A stretch of 64,000 nucleotides of DNA from Cardinalis cardinalis. Taxonomy: Eukaryota > Chordata > Aves > Passeriformes > Cardinalidae. This document shows positions 1 to 15,220 of the stretch, one piece after another; the first letter of the stretch is position 1; each line of letters begins with the position of its first letter. The stretch lies in NCBI GenBank assembly GCA_014549065.1, contig JACDOX010000013.1:1022233-1086232 (forward strand). The letters run 5' to 3'. A program made the translations under genes and the position numbers. The notes under the pieces were generated by a model. The model was not told the origin of the DNA, did not search any database, and saw only the letters and a list, made by a program, of their open reading frames with translations.

Positions 1-939
1 AGCAAATACACAAAATGGTGTAAGTATTTTAAATAGCAAACTGTGCTCCTTATTGTCATACACAGCAACATAGAAACTTCCCATTTCCTTTGACAGTCTG
101 AGGGCATAGTCTGCAACTATTTTCTGTCTAAGTCTTACAGATCAGATTCTGATTTCCGTNATACCACTATTGATCAGAAAGAGCTTGAGTGAACTTTATG
201 CAGAATTTCATTTCAAGAGGACTATGTTTTATGATTGTGAAATCATACAGTAGAATATTGAGTAATAATAAAGTTAGAGAAAAAGTTTCTGATACAACTT
301 GTGGTATTTAATTTTCATTTTAGTTGTATTTCAGAGAATAGCAATTATGCATTAAATATTCAAATACATATGTGAATTACCAGTGTATAAATGCAGCTAT
401 AAGTGCAACAATGTGGTGCATGACAACCATTTAAGTGCAGTCACGCTGTTTGACATAATGATGTCACTGATCTGTGCGTGGTTGTTCTTTGTTGTTGTCC
501 TCTATTACGCAGATTCCTCCATTAGAACACGTGCCTTATCAATAGCTTTGCTTGTGCTATAGGCAAAAGTACTGCAGCTTGGGANAGGCTTCATTAGTGT
601 TAAATTGAATAGTTATCTTTTGATGAATTCTAAGCAACACTTCCTGGAATTTTAAGAAACTTTAAATGTTTGTTTTAAAACATTGCTTTGCACTGGGAAC
701 AGTGCTCCAAGCTGAGCGTGACAAAGCTGCTGGTCAGAATGTTTGCTCTCTGCTCTTTGTGATTCCAAGTGGTTTTGGCAGAGGTTTCTTGTGAAAATCT
801 CAGCATGACTGAGATGATACATGAAACACCTTGAGAGTATTTCAGAATTGTTAAGTTCAAAATGCAGCTCTTTCTGAGGCTTTTCATAGCACTGAGGAAG
901 TCTTTTCCATCTGTTCACACTAGGACATGAATGCCGTGA

Positions 940-965
940 ATATATATATATATATATATATATAT
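940..965. repeat. (TA)n microsatellite
   Basis: About 13 uninterrupted TA dinucleotides. Likely length-polymorphic. Confidence 0.95.
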
Positions 966-3900
966 CTTCACAATAATAGCTTTTAAGGATGGCAAAGAAA
1001 GAGTAAACTGTGATTTTTTTAGTCTTGCCGCTGTTATATGTTGCTAAAATAAATATTTAAAAACTGCTTGTATTGTGAAGAGCCGTGCTCCAAGTGCCTT
1101 CTGTCACACATATTTCAAGTTCCTGAGTCGACAAAATACTGATTGATCTTATCTCAGAGGTTCTTACATTTTTTCAGAAAGTTGCTCCTCTTTTTGTATA
1201 ATTTTGCCTTCAAGTGACTAACAAGACTTTGGGGGAGAAGGAAAATCGTTATTAAAAATACACACAGTCTTGATCAAAATAACTTTGATGGCTAGAATGA
1301 TGAGTACAACCATTCTCTGCCTTTGACAGACTTTTTTTGTCTGAGATTTGAGGGCACCAATATTGATTTAGAAAGCTCCATCACTCAATTTTAAATGAAT
1401 TGGAAACTTTTCCATTTTCTCCCCTATCAGCCTCCATAAGAAAGGAGATGCTCTTGCAGGGAAAAGTGTTATTCTCACTTTGGATATCACAATGTGTTTA
1501 TGATGTGGGGCTTAACTAAACAGATCCCACTTATGTGACTAGGAAAAAAAGATAATCTTTATTTAGGGTTGGATTTTTGACTGTAGCAGCTGGATACAAG
1601 GCTGGACTGTGGGACCTGGACTCCCTTGAATGCCTTTGAGGGCATTCTTTCCATCAGGTACCCTCTGCTTTTCTTCTCTCTGATGGAAGTGACAACAATA
1701 GAAGCCTGTTCCCTGCTCTCCCTCTCCGGCAAGTAGCTACACTCCAGAGAAAAGGCAGAAAGCGGCNTATGACTGTGCAGCAGCCTGGATCCTTTTGGAC
1801 CACAGAAAGTTTCCCTGAAATGCACAGGGAGCTGATACTCTCTGCTTATGATTATCAAAATTGCTCTTATGCACTAAAAATGGATTAGATTTGGTAGCAG
1901 AACTAACTGTAAATGGGAAATGCAGAGGAAGAGGAGCTGAGGGACAGTTGTGTCTCTCAAACATGCTCAGTTCCTCTCTTTTAGTGAGAACAGGAACAGC
2001 TCCAGACTTTTAAGGACGTTTAGCAGATGAGAATTAAAATACAACTCATTGCATTGCTTTCTAATAAAGAATGAACAAAGCCTGCAAAAGAGAAGGGAGT
2101 CTTGGCTGCTGAAGGTCAGTTCGTGTTTCAAAGGCTGACCTCCTTTGAAAAGGGTCTCTCTGCCTAGTGTTCCCATAGGAAGGGACCCAGGGACTGGATT
2201 CATGCTGGCCTGCGGTCAGGGAAGTGCTGAGCTTCCGTTCAAATCACTGTTCCCTGAAAGAAAAGGCATTTCAGTGCAACCTGAGGTGTCTTTGACTGAG
2301 ATCCGGAGACTTTCTGAAGCAGNGTCTTCGTTCGGCTGATATGATGTGCTTGAAAATCTCAAAGGCTGTAATCTTTGCAAAATCCAGATTCGTCTTTGCT
2401 GTATTTTTTTATCCTAACTTGGTATTGCTCATTTGGTACAGCACAGAGCCTTACAGGAACTATTAGCAAAATACGGCCTGAATTGGTCTGGGAGAGAAAA
2501 TAGTATTTTTTTCTCAGATCTCTAGGTACCATAAAGGGAAAAGCATAGGATGGCAGTAACTACACTCAGGGAATACAATCTGTGTATCTCAACTTTATTC
2601 CTAAACTTTCATACACCAAATTTATTACCAAGTCTTCCAAAGAAAACAATATTCACCACAACAAAGCCCTCTGAGATTATTAGGTAAAGGGTTTATATAG
2701 CAGGAAGATATTACAATAATGGCATTTAAACTTAATTATTTCTTCAACAGTGATTAAAGGAAATGTTTTTAGCTTTGGAAAGGAGCTGACCTCTGTGATC
2801 AATAATGTTTGTACCTCCCTGCAAAGTGTGTTACTATTACAAAAGAACAAGAAATCATGTCTGGATCTCAGGGAAAAGGACGGCAGGATGTGGAAGGGCA
2901 CAAGGATGCTGAAAAAAGAATCCTGGCCAGCCACTTCTCATGGAAATTACTGAGGTGGAAGACAGAAACAGGGAACAATTAAGGAGAATGTTTTAGATAT
3001 TAGATCTGCTAATGTGTCTTGCCCAACCAAGAAGAGTGTGGCTAGCCCATCTCTCCCCTCCCTCTAGGGCCAGGCCTTCAATTTTTTGTGCCCTTTGCCT
3101 CCTGGTCTATTCCATGATGGTTTTTATACCACTTGCAAGCATTTTTTCTGGCTGGAGGTTCAAACGAGTTTTCTCATGGAAAAAAAAAATAAACTTCTGT
3201 GAATGTTGTCTTGTTTGTAGACCTTTGAATCCATCTAAGATTTTCAAGCGCCCTCTGGGGAGCTAGGCTGTCCCTGTCGAGAGTAGAGCTCAGGGAAAGG
3301 CAAGTGCGTGTCCTATTATCTCTTTTTAAGTTTAGCATTGCTGTGAGGATAGCAATGACATCTTCAGCACTCAAGAAGGCAGCTCTGTTTCAATGTCCAA
3401 GTGTTACATCTGTCTGATGTTTTTGTCCCTGAATAACTTTTGGTATTGGATCTCTTCCCTGCTTGGTGATATCAGAAGTGATATGAACTTCTCCCAGTGT
3501 TGTTGCTAAAAATTGTGAACTATGTTTGAACCTCAGCCTCCTTGTGTTTGGTTTTGTGCAATGCAATAAAATCTTGTTTGTGAGGACATTCAAAGTATTT
3601 TTGTAGCTTCGAAGTAAGTAAAGAACAATTAAACCAGGAAAATGCCATGGTAATTGTACCTCATTTGTCATTACTGGTGTCCTCCAATACTTGCCTCTCA
3701 TAAAGTGTTAGATGAAACCTTTAATATTACACAGAGAATAATACAGTGTGAGAGAAAAAGCAGTGGATGAACTCCTATGTTTGAAAGTATTTGAATGTGA
3801 AGATTCAAATATGCCCATAGCACTTACAGCAGTGTTAAAACTAGGCTTTCAGGAGGCAAAAGTGCCTCCCTTAAGGCTCTAATATATAATTACTACTGTA

Positions 3901-4402
3901 AGAATAAAAAAAAAAAGCTTAGGAGTCTTAGTGTGATTTCTAATTATTCCTAATTTGGAGGACTTAATTGCATTATATGAGCCTGTCCTGATCGCAGAAT
4001 TTTTTAATCACAATCTGAGGTAAACATGTCCTCAACATCACATAAACCAGAGTTTCCCTACAAAATATGGAAAGCCTTGATCCATATTCAAGTTCTTTTC
4101 TTGAGTCTCCCTACTGTGATGAAAGTGTCATCTCATCTTGTATTAATTCTGTCTAGCTAGGTATATATTATGAATATTATTATGCTATAGCTTCTGGGGC
4201 AGGTTTTCTCATATATTTTTCAGAATTTTAAAATGTTAAAATAATATCTAAAACTTCCACCTCACTTCAAAAAAGTATGTTTGTTTGTGAGAAGAAGGTG
4301 GTGTTATGCAAACTTTTCCCTGTCTGTAACAGCCTATGAAAGTCAAATACAGAAGCAAATTTCTAGTAGTTCCTTAAGAAGCAAACTTTGTCCCCACCCT
4401 TC

Positions 4403-4750
4403 ATGGAAAGGGAAGCAGGAGCTGTGAAACCCCTGTGCTTGCTTCTCTTGGCATTGCTGACCTCCACTGCATGGTCATGTCTGCCCCCTGTGCTATGGCT
4501 GAGGAGCCGGGGTGAGTACTGGGAGANGCAACAGCCCCTTCCAGGGATTGTTCTACTTCTTGGTGTTGGGGAAAACCTGCTGGCAGGAACTAACCTGGGT
4601 TCAGGGACTGCAGGAGAGGATGTAGGACCTCACAGTGGTGATGGCAGCTCTGGGGAGAGCCCAGGAATCCCTCCAAGCCTGGCAGGCAGCACCCTCCTGT
4701 TGATTGTGTGTGCAAGAGCAGCAGCTGCCCAACAGGGCTCGGTGGTGTAG
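4403..4750 (+). other. Unassigned ORF with signal-peptide-like start
   Basis: From the ATG at 4403 the frame runs 115 codons to TAG at 4748-4750. It starts MEREAGAVKPLCLLLLALLT, which looks like a signal peptide, then a Gly/Ser/Leu-rich stretch with two further short hydrophobic runs. The patch is more GC-rich than its surroundings, which favours long open frames by chance. No family recognised and no promoter or polyadenylation context seen. Confidence 0.15.
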
Positions 4751-5812
4751 TCATTAACAATCAATTTTAGTGCTTGTATCTTAACTGCCTTTGACTCTGC
4801 AGTGTATTTTTGTGGCAGGAACTGCTTGTCAATGCCNTCAGTATTTGGACCACATTACAATTAAGCCATTGTACTTCTATAGCCATAGTGTTGTACCATA
4901 GCTAATGAGTTTAAGTTAGACCATTAACTTAGTAAACTGCTTTCTGAGGAGACAACATTTGATTTCCCTGTTCTATGAAATTAAACTTGTTGTACTACAA
5001 AAAAAAATACATGATTTTTACCGCTTATTTACACAGACCTTCAGTGGAGTTCAGTGGAAGCTTTGAAGATCAATTCAGAGCGAGGCTCTTTTCAAATAAT
5101 ATTCACATGGCAGCACACTTTTTCATTGTCAGTTTACTGCTTTCACTGATTCATTTTATATTTAATTATTAAATAGTTTTTTAGAACTATAGTGACTTTA
5201 ACAATTTTATGTACAGATGTTAAGTTCATGTTTATGGATGTATAGACAGCTAAATTCATTCACAACTAAACTCTCTGCTGTAAAAACTTGATTTTAAATG
5301 TAGGCGATTTGTCCCCAAGGGAAAGGAAAATAAAACCCACTGATCTAAAACAAAACTTTAATAATGCCCCTCTGTCCCCCTAACTTATAATTACAATTTG
5401 GTATCTAAAGAATTTAATGATGCTTGGTCTTTCGCCTCCACAGTTATGGACAAATTTCTCAAATTTGGATATCCAAAATGTAAATGAATTTTCAAAGCCT
5501 GAGAGTGGTTTAAGAGCATGGTCTACAATAAGATCAGTGGAGACTGGCATTCTTTAGTCACTTNTGTGGTTCTCACAAGAATATCCTGAATGAATACTTT
5601 CACATCAAAGTCAGTATGCTTCCTGAAATGCTGAGCAGAGCAACTGACTTTTGGAGAGCTATACATAAATGTATTCTGGCACTACTGTGGCAACTGACAG
5701 GACTGAATATTAATTTAGATGCCTAATTTAAAATCAAAATTAACTTAAAAATTCCACAGAATTTGAGACATTATTGAGATATTATTATATTTCAATATAA
5801 TTATAATAGATA

Positions 5813-5834
5813 ATTGAGATATTATTTATCTCAA
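5813..5834. repeat. AT-rich inverted repeat
   Basis: TTGAGATA (5814-5821) and TATCTCAA (5827-5834) form a perfect 8-bp stem with a 5-base loop. A direct copy of ATTGAGATATTATT lies just upstream at about 5773. It may be local slippage and inversion rather than a transposon. Confidence 0.5.
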
Positions 5835-8800
5835 ATAATAAATTAAAGCTGCTTCTGGTTAGCTCATCTAATCTGTGTCATTCTAAAAGTTTGACAGGTG
5901 GGCTGAGCCAGTTGTTGTTGTGGAGAGGCAAGATCAATTCACTTGCCTATTTTAGATAATCAGGACACAACTCCCTAATTTATTTTAAAATCCAAAACTT
6001 TCCTTCTGGATCTGACAGGAATGTGCATGAAAGAAACAGAAAAAAAAATTAAAAAAATATAACAATGTTATATTTGAAGCCATAAGTTTCTCTTCATGCT
6101 GACCTGCTANGTGTTCCCCAAGGTCAGGAGCACCCAACACCTCTGCTGAGCAGGAGATGACAAATGTGACCAGGAGCTGTGAGGAATAGCACTTGCCTGT
6201 GGGAGACACCCTTCTGTATTCTCTCCAGGGTGACTGGTCATGTTGGGTGCATGCAGGTGTGAGGGTGAATCTAATTGTAAATGTAATGTATTTAAGAAAA
6301 CAAAGGTGCAAATCAGAAGTTTCTAAACCAGGTTGGTAGCTGTGTGCTGTCCTGGTGTGTTTTGTTTTAATCTGCCACTCTAAGCTGCTTCACTTTGATA
6401 GAGTTGTATTGCCAGCACATGAGACAGCGAGATTTCCAGGCAGTTGCTTTCCCTGCACCAAAAGCTACAGGAATACTGTGAAGATCCTTTGGCAAAAAGG
6501 CACAGGAGGGTTGTGCTGTGAAGCCCCCTTGAAGCAGTAAGNGAGAAGCAAGGGGCCAGGATTTGCTTCACAGTCATTCTTTTTTGCTGGGAGGCTTCTT
6601 GGAACTGTACCAGTATGTTGCCCATCTAGATGAAAGGTAAGCAGGGTTGGTCAATATTGTGGTTACATCTGCCTGTCACTGGCCTTGTACCAATGGGACA
6701 GATTCTGCTGAGCTNTGAAAACACAGGGCTGCAGGCTGTTGTCAGCACAAGGCTGGGAACTGAAAAAACTCTTTTCTGCAATAATTATACCACAGTTCAG
6801 TAAAGGAGCACTTGCAAAGCCCAGCAGAGTGAAGCACAAAATAACGTTGCTGATCAAGCAGCCATACCGATTTGGATCTGTTAACTTTTCATCTTGGCAG
6901 AGACTGTATAGGTGTGTTCAAAACCCGCTGGTTTAATGTTTATTTCAGGAAAAATTAAGTTAGGATAGGGGAAGCTGCTTCTCAAGTCTCAGGCTAGACA
7001 TCTTGCAGGAAGTACTTATTGTTTTCTGCAGTTTCACATGTTTCAAAGCCTCGCTTCTTCAGAGGGNGTTAAATCCAGCTGTATGCCTTTACATAAGTGG
7101 GATCCCCCCCTTCAACTCCTTGCAATGGCTGCATGTGCTACAAAGCTTTTAGGGGATGAAATGATGTATTGTAGTGCAAAATAATTTTCCCCTTTTTTGG
7201 GTATTTAATGAATTGTGACTTTGANATGAAGAATAATTCTGTTCAACTAAAGTAAGTCCAACCAAGCTCAGATAAAACTCTACTTAGAGATTTATTAAGT
7301 CTAAATACCCACACAAGCTGTGTTAGAGGCCCTTCATATGCGAGAAGGATCCAGTCCCTCAGTCACTGCATTGAAATTCACCCTCACTGTCCTAAGATAA
7401 AGTTCTTCACCATGTATCTTGGATCAATTTTAATCGAGTGTGTTATTGATTTTGTCATACTGCTCTGAACTTCCTTGTTAAGTCTCAGTCTTAAGCAATA
7501 GCTGAAAGTTTGTGATGGAGGAGGGGAGAACAAAGCATGAGACGAGACTTGTCAGACTTCTCAGCCTATTCTGGAAAAGGAGTGCTGGACATTTTGCAAG
7601 ATAATCAGGCCTTTAAAAAAAAACAAACCTAAAAAAAAAAATATGCACACACACACAAAAAATCAGTGTGTTTTGCAAGAAATTTCAGAGACTGTTTAAG
7701 GGAAGCAGTGCATCAAACACAATTCTGTGGCAAACCCNTTCAGCAACAGATTTTACTGCATATGCTCTCAGTTGTACTGATTTGAAAATGGCCAAATAAN
7801 CAGGAAAATTTGGGTNTTTTATGAGTANTATATTAACTGATCNTGACAGTGTTTTAAGNGGAAATTCAGAATCTCTACCACATAGCTTATGGATTCAACA
7901 TGTGGAAATACTTTTGATATCACTTTCCACTTATTCTTTTCAAAACTTCCATTCTGTTGAAAATATAACTTCTATTCACAAATTCCATAAATCTAATCAA
8001 TATATCTGAGAAACATGAAATATTCTCCTATAAATTCTGCTGTTTTTTGCAGAACTGCAATTGCTTTAGCAGCATCATAAGTGGTATGCAAATGTAAATG
8101 CAAGTCNTTAGTGGACTATATTGACAGCATTCAACATGAGATGTGTTTCACACTGGGGGAAAACAGGACAGAATGCAGAAATAACATAAGAATGATTTAN
8201 AAACATGAATGAGACGGCAGACTTAAAAGATGAAGCTTAGGAATGATGTGGCAAATGAAATAAAAACAAAGGTATTAATACAATTTAAAAACATCTGTAG
8301 TCCAGACGTTTACCTACACAAAATTTAACCTTTGAATCAAGTACAATTGCCTCCCTGTTCTAAAGTAGATCTAATAAAAGAAGTCAATCTTCTTTATCAT
8401 CTCAATGTTCCTAAATCTTCAGTCTCTGGGCTTGATGTCTATTTTAAAAGAAGGACTAAAAATATGAAAGTGAATTATAATGACTTTGAGCATGACTCAG
8501 ACTACTTTTTCTTAGAATCCACTGTTGACTCAAACTAAGGATGGACTCTGTTCAGTTTTAGTTTCTAATACTAGGCTATCTTTTGGTAAAGACAGCTCAA
8601 ATCTTTGTTGTATAAATTGTGATGCCATAGAAACTTTAATTAAAGAGGTTCAGATACTCAGCTACTACATCTCAGTGTTCAATGAAATGAGTTATAATAA
8701 GTCATGATCTCAGACAATGTGACCAGCATTCAAAATAAGGGTGTTCATTTACCTTACTGATATGAGATAACTTCAGAACCATGTAATTGACAGCATCTGT

Positions 8801-11800
8801 AGAACAACAGCATGAATATATTTAATGATGACAAAACAAAGCCTTTCCACTGCAGGGTGGGAAATTTTCAAGTTCTGTTTCTAGAAATGTTGCAGGACCT
8901 TTGGGTTAACGTAATTCCTGCTGCTGTTATCTGGCTGCTCAAGAACCCCTCAAGTGGTAATGTCTTGAGATGGGTGAAGCTGGTGCACAGTGAGAGTTTC
9001 CTGTTCTCTTTAGGGACCTGCAGGCAGCTGAGACTGACTCTGCCACACGCCTGTCTAGTGTCTCTGGGGTGCTTTCTGCTCCCTCTCAGAGTGGATGATC
9101 TGGTTGCTGCTCAGGGCACCCATGAGCTGTTTTACAGCTGGAAAGTTACTTTTTCTGAAAATAAGTCCTGAGAAANGACAGAACTTGAATACTGTTTTCT
9201 CCTCCCAGGAGTAAATAATTTTGAGAGAGCCTGAGCTCCCAGAGGTAAAGGGAGGGTATGAGTTACCTTAGTGCCTACAAATGTTTGATCAGGTCNGCAG
9301 CTTCTCTTGCTTTATAGCAAAGTCTTTGCANNAAAAGATGTCCAACCAGTTATAAANACAATTAAGAATTTAGCTTATCTTTATACTTACTAACATGATA
9401 GCACATTAAAATACCTCTACTTTTTAACCAAACTGATTTAATCAAAATTATCTTTTTCTTTGATGCACATGAATCCTGTTCNTTCTGCAAAATGCTCAAA
9501 GGGTTAAATTAAAGATGAAACAGAACAGAGAAAGATGCAGGAGAATGTCCCCCTCCTTCAAATCATATTTAAATTATAAAAAGCCTTTCTTAAAGTCAAA
9601 GTGTAGATTTCCTGTTNTATTTAATAATGTAACTTCATACATAATGATAAAACTTTATTCTTTTAAATTCAATTTCTGGAATTACCATAATTAATTATGT
9701 CAGAAAATAATGGAAACAATTTATTTTCTGTTTGTTTGAATCTTGTTTAAGCTGACTATTTCTTATGCACAAACATTTTTCTATCAGTATTTTCAAAGGA
9801 CTTTGTGTTTAAAGATCTTTCAATTTAATTCCATTGGTTCATTATTTTTCTCCACAGTGCTATTTCTGATTCATACCATTTTAATTCGATTTTATTTTAA
9901 GCTCTATGTTCCATTTTTATGTCAGCAGACTGTGCCTGAAATTGCAAAAAACCCTGTGTGTCACTGAGAACAGTCATGATTTTTTATCTGTAAAATGTCA
10001 ACAAATTTATTAGATGAAATTCCATGATATAGCTGCAAAGGTATACATATTTAGCAGCTACTGAAAGTCTGACTGCACCACTGTTGTTTTGCTCCTTTTT
10101 GTCAAACAGTACAAGGAAAAGCATGAAGGAAATGAAAAATATATAAATATTGTTATTCAAGTTTTTTGAGCTTCACTTAATATGTCTACAGATGTGCGCA
10201 ATTTGTGCACGTGAGGAATATTCATAATTGAACGTAATGGAACATTAAAGTAAAATGAGTTCAGAGAACTCTTATTTAGAACTTCCTATTTTATCACTAC
10301 TAACTTTCAGTTAGAATAAAAAATTTAAATGAAATATTTGAATGCTCTAAATGTCTGTCTGTGCTTGCTCTGTGTTCAGGAACAGAGCTCTCATTTGGGA
10401 GGGAGGATGGCGAGGGGAAAGGAGTAGCAGATGTCTTCAAGTTAGTTAGGCACTGCCTGATCAGCTGAAAGACAACTACATCCATTTATGTATGCAAATT
10501 CAGAATTNCCTCATCTAAAAATGAAAATCACTCTTTGCAGGGAAAGTAGGACTTCCAGAGACAGCTTTTTTCATAAACAGCAGCTTATCCACTCTTTTTT
10601 CNAGAAGATAGGAAGCCACACTTAAGTAGGAATCCTTGTGTTTGTTTGTTTATCATACTGCTTAGATACATTTNAAAACNACAAACTTGTTGATACACTT
10701 GTTCTGGGAATGTAAAACTTCACATAAAATTTTGAATCTAAACTAGCCCATNTGGGACAGTATTAGTTTTTTTTTTAGTCTCAACCTTATTGAGTACTGT
10801 TTTTTTCAACATTTCTAATGGAAAGATGAAGGTCTACAAACATGCTGTAGTTTTGCTGTAGTTTTGTAGTCTACCTATGTTAACCATTATCCACATAACC
10901 CTACAGTGCAAAGCTGCATAAGGTTGTGTGGGATGTAGAGGTCAGGCCTGGTAATTGAATAACTGGTGTTCCAGGTGGAGCCTGAGGNGGGATGCAAGTG
11001 TTGTGGTGTCTGTCTGACCTCTTCCTACATCTGTCTCACTTTCATGAGCAAAACAATTTTCACACAATTATCTTTATCTGTTAGAAAAGTTGAACAATTG
11101 GTGCTAGCCTACATAGTGGCTGGCTATTATAATGCCTGCTTTTTTTATATTAAAAAAGAGCTCTGAATATTCTTAAAAATTTGACATTATTTCATTAGCT
11201 CTTGCCAGTCTGAGTAAGCCTACTGAAAAGAATATCNTGTTCTCTGCTGGATATCTCCATGAATGTTTCTAAAACATGACTTCCCACAAGCATGGAGCAC
11301 CATATAGCAAGGCAGTTAACAGGTGCGGAATATGTATCTTTTCCCTTGTTAGCTCAGAGTTGTATTTACTGTTACATCTTTCATAAATGTGTAATGCACA
11401 TGTCATGCAATCAAGCACTCCAAAAGACAGAAATGGGTGTTAAATTTCTCATCCCTTTTGAGTTCCTCAGTTTTAACAAAGAGGTTTTTATATATTGGAT
11501 TTTTACCAGAAACAAATTTCAGAATTTATTCCAAAATCAGAATNTCACTATAGGAGCCCCAAATATTCCAACGTATTCAAAAAAGCAGGAAATGTGACAT
11601 GTGGTATTACCACCCACCACATGGTGGTTGTAGCTATTGGCTGAAAATGCCTCCTGAGCAGCCTGCAATGTGGGACAGAGCCTGAAATTCTCTTCCAAGT
11701 TTTCAAAATGTACAATATCAAGGGTTTCTGACATATCACAAGATTTAAGGAGTAACATGGCTACTGAGGGATGCAGCTGTATGGATCAAGGTGGTGGCAG

Positions 11801-14800
11801 GTACTGGNCTGCCAGGATGCCTGAAAGNAGCTGTAAGTGGTGTNATGGGTNGGGACCACATTTCNTTCCTTTAATGTGCTTCACTACTGCTTTATGCTGC
11901 TATAAGGCAATACATAAATAGCAATAAGCTCTAATGGACAGATTTTTTCTGCTTATATTTTGAAGTAGTATAAATGGGTAGAGAACTTATGGTGAGTTAT
12001 GACGTGAAAAAAATCACCTTGTATTGGGCTCACAGAAGAAGTATGAGAAAGGAAGTCCATAAATCCCTGCTGTTGTGAGCATTCATCAGTCTGGATATCT
12101 GATACGTATAAGCAAATATCCTGACTTTCCCATGAACTTCATTCATGCTTTCAAGAATAATACCTTCTTCCTGAATTTTAACCTCTTACCCTGGAAAAAC
12201 CTTCTGGTATCTGTCTNTACAGGCACTGGTGCCAGCCTCAAATACACCCCAAATCTGTCACATCCTATAACGAAAAAGAGAGTGCCCTTATTAAAAGCAA
12301 ATAAAAATGACACAGTGAAGATGAATCATGAGATTGTTTTTTAAATTCTATGCTTTGCAGTAAAACTCCAGCAGCTGAGGTTTGTGATTTCCTAGTTCCT
12401 ATGCTGACTTTAATCCACTGCTATTCACCTCCACGTGGACTTGTATCTGCCTGTGAACCTTCAGCCTACAGATCCACAGAATATGTTGTAAGAGCTGCTA
12501 AATCAATAGAAATCTTTCTAAATCAGTAGAAATCAACTGCTCAGCATCCCTACAGCCCCCTACCCAGAGCAACACACACATGGCACGTCAGTGGGGGTCA
12601 AGAAGACATGCAGAAGGAGTTTAGTGATGCTGAACATTTGACAGCTATTCCTGCTTCTTCCTGACCAGGGTTCAAGGATCCTAGAAAATATAACTGTGGT
12701 AATGATGATTCAGCAGGAACAATTTGACAGAGCTAGACCTAGAACATTTTTTTACATGGACATAAGCTAACTGGAAAAGTGTCTNATTAAGGACATTATT
12801 TGTTCTTGTGCTTCCATGTATATTGTCTTGCTGCTATTGCTGCTATNAAGGGCAAGCTTACTCCTGAATTCTTGACACTGTGACTGAGGTTAGGCTTTTA
12901 AAATACATNCTTTTATACACAGATACATATATGTGTGCATGTATGGACGTGTGGTGTGCACACACACATAGAACTAGGCTTTAATCTTAACTGTATCTGA
13001 ACTAGTTATGTAGGAACTCAGTTATTTTAGTTGTAAAAGTAGTGAATGTTTATTATCCATCAATGCACTAAACATTTTTTGCATAGTCATGGCAGCATTA
13101 GTGAAATATTAGGAGCATTTGATGGACTTGCTGGGAGCAAAAGCTGTGGGGTTGGGTGCTGGGCTTACCTAGGGCTTGAAGCTGACCACTACTGCAAGGA
13201 TTGGGAGCAAAGCTATGTCTTCCTAACCTATATTTTTTCCTACAGTNGGCTGCAAAACACACGAATTTGAACCCAAGAGACAGCTGTGCTCCAAACAGAG
13301 GTTGAGGGTCAAGGTGGGGNTATAATTTAGTTGTTTGAATTTATCACGTTGTGGTGCTGCTTGTATAAAAAAAGCTTTTAAATTTAAGTTTTAGGGTAAA
13401 AAAGGAAAAAAAAAGAANAACATTTCCCTAATAAGTGAAGCCAGCTTAGAGACTCTTGAAACATTTTTTGGGAAANAATTGACAGAAAGGTATTTTGTGG
13501 GCATGCTCCACCATTTCATAAGAGACTTGTTCTGAGCTACTAGAACTATCTACCCTTCTTAATCATTAGGCCAGGTCCCAGCAGTTTCTTACACAGCTCT
13601 CATATAGGTACAAAAGTGAAAGGGAATAAAAAGCCCAAAATACATTTTGTGTGTGTGTTGAAGACAGACTTTGAAAAATATAAAAAATNTAACTTGTCAT
13701 CAGGTGTAAGTGGGCTTGGCTGCCTGTGGCTCCACTGCAGCTACATTAGATGACACAACCTAAAGACCCACATATAAATATTTTTTTCTCTCATAGTTTT
13801 GAAAGCAAAACCACTGATAAATTCTTTCTTTTAAAACAAAGAATGCATGCAAAAATGTGTCCTCTATATTCATCAGACATACTGTTGAATTTGATAGACC
13901 TATCATTTGTACACTACATACATTGTTGCTTTAATGCATTCCCTCACTACTTTGATAAAAGCCTTAAGATGTTGCCACTAGTCCTTTGATGTTTCCTTCT
14001 GATGTTACAGTACCTTTTTTTTCTTCTCTTCCAAAAAATCTGTTTTGCATAAGCATGAGCAGAGAAGACATTTCTAGTTAAGGATAGAAACATCATGTTC
14101 TATCAATAAAAGGACAAAATGACAAGCTATATCTAGAGTTTTATATGCTCTTTTTAAGCNCTTATAGATGAAAATATTGTAAATATTTTAGAGAAAATAT
14201 GATAATGTTTCATTAGTTAAAAATATCTTGGCTGCCATGAATTTTCTTGTGACATAACAATTAATTTTCTAATAAACCGGAAGAATAAATCTTACAATGG
14301 CAAGAAAGTATTTCCCTGTCTATTTTGTCTATAAACTACCAATTTCTTAACAGGGATTTATGGTTTATTATGCAAGAGAAAGACTGAATTTTTATATTAA
14401 GTCTCAAAGCCTCACATTGTATTTTGAAAAATAAAGTTGCTTAATCTGTTTTTTGTTTTTGTTTTTTACTGCAAATAAGCAAGGTATTATTATTACTAGT
14501 GGTGATGGTGGTAGTAGTTGTTATAGCTGTAGAAGAATAAGAAATGTTTCAGCTCAAGATCCCAGTGAAGAGGTGGTGACATTGTCCCAAGGGGACTGGA
14601 ATAATTAATTGTTGCCCTCAGAATTTTCTGAGATGAAAAAGATATACTAATAGTGATAAATAGATACAGTTATTCAAATTTATCAAGGAAAAGAGATTCA
14701 AAGTTTTGCTCAAGGCCATATAGGGAAAATGTAGCAAGGGCAGGGAATACACAGCACTTTTGAGTGCCAATCCACTGTAATTTAAGTTACTGGCAAGTAC

Positions 14801-15104
14801 TGTGGAAAGAGTGATTTTCCTGTGAATGGCATGACTGTTTTGCTGCATTCAAGAAGAACCTAGTGTAGTGGAGCCACATCATGGTCTGGTGATTAAAAAA
14901 TGTTAACTTCAGCCAAGAAATGCCAGTTGTCTTACTTCTTTCAAGACATACATATTGTTTGGCTATTTAAAGTTGCATGATCAATTCTCAGCAACGTAAA
15001 TAGGGATAGAATATTACTTCTTTTTCACAAAACTGAANCATGGTACACTTCTTAAAGACTTTTTTCATAGCTCACTAATGCAGGATGCTCTGGAAAATTA
15101 CTGA

Positions 15105-15220
15105 TTAAAGCTCCAGTCCTACAAGCAATTGTCTATATGAGTATTTTCCCTGAAATCAGTGAAAGCCCTTCACAGGACCCAATGGAAACTCTGAGCAGTT
15201 GTAGGATCAGGGCCTAGAAC
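15105..15220. repeat. Possible ancient repeat fragment
   Basis: GCTCCAGTCCTACAAGCAAT ... GTTGTAGGATCAGGGCCT has imperfect inverted ends (AGTCCTACAA and TTGTAGGATC) with a weak resemblance to old sauropsid interspersed repeats. It is too diverged for a firm call. Confidence 0.3.

Noticed and set aside
6628..6640. A possible donor (AAG|GTAAGC) as the end of an upstream TFEC first exon
   Set aside because: The nearby ATG frame reaches a stop before the donor, so no phase-0 coding exon fits.
8812..9171. A 119-codon ORF in a locally GC-richer patch
   Set aside because: No domain, no signal or splice context, and only moderately open; not distinguishable from chance.
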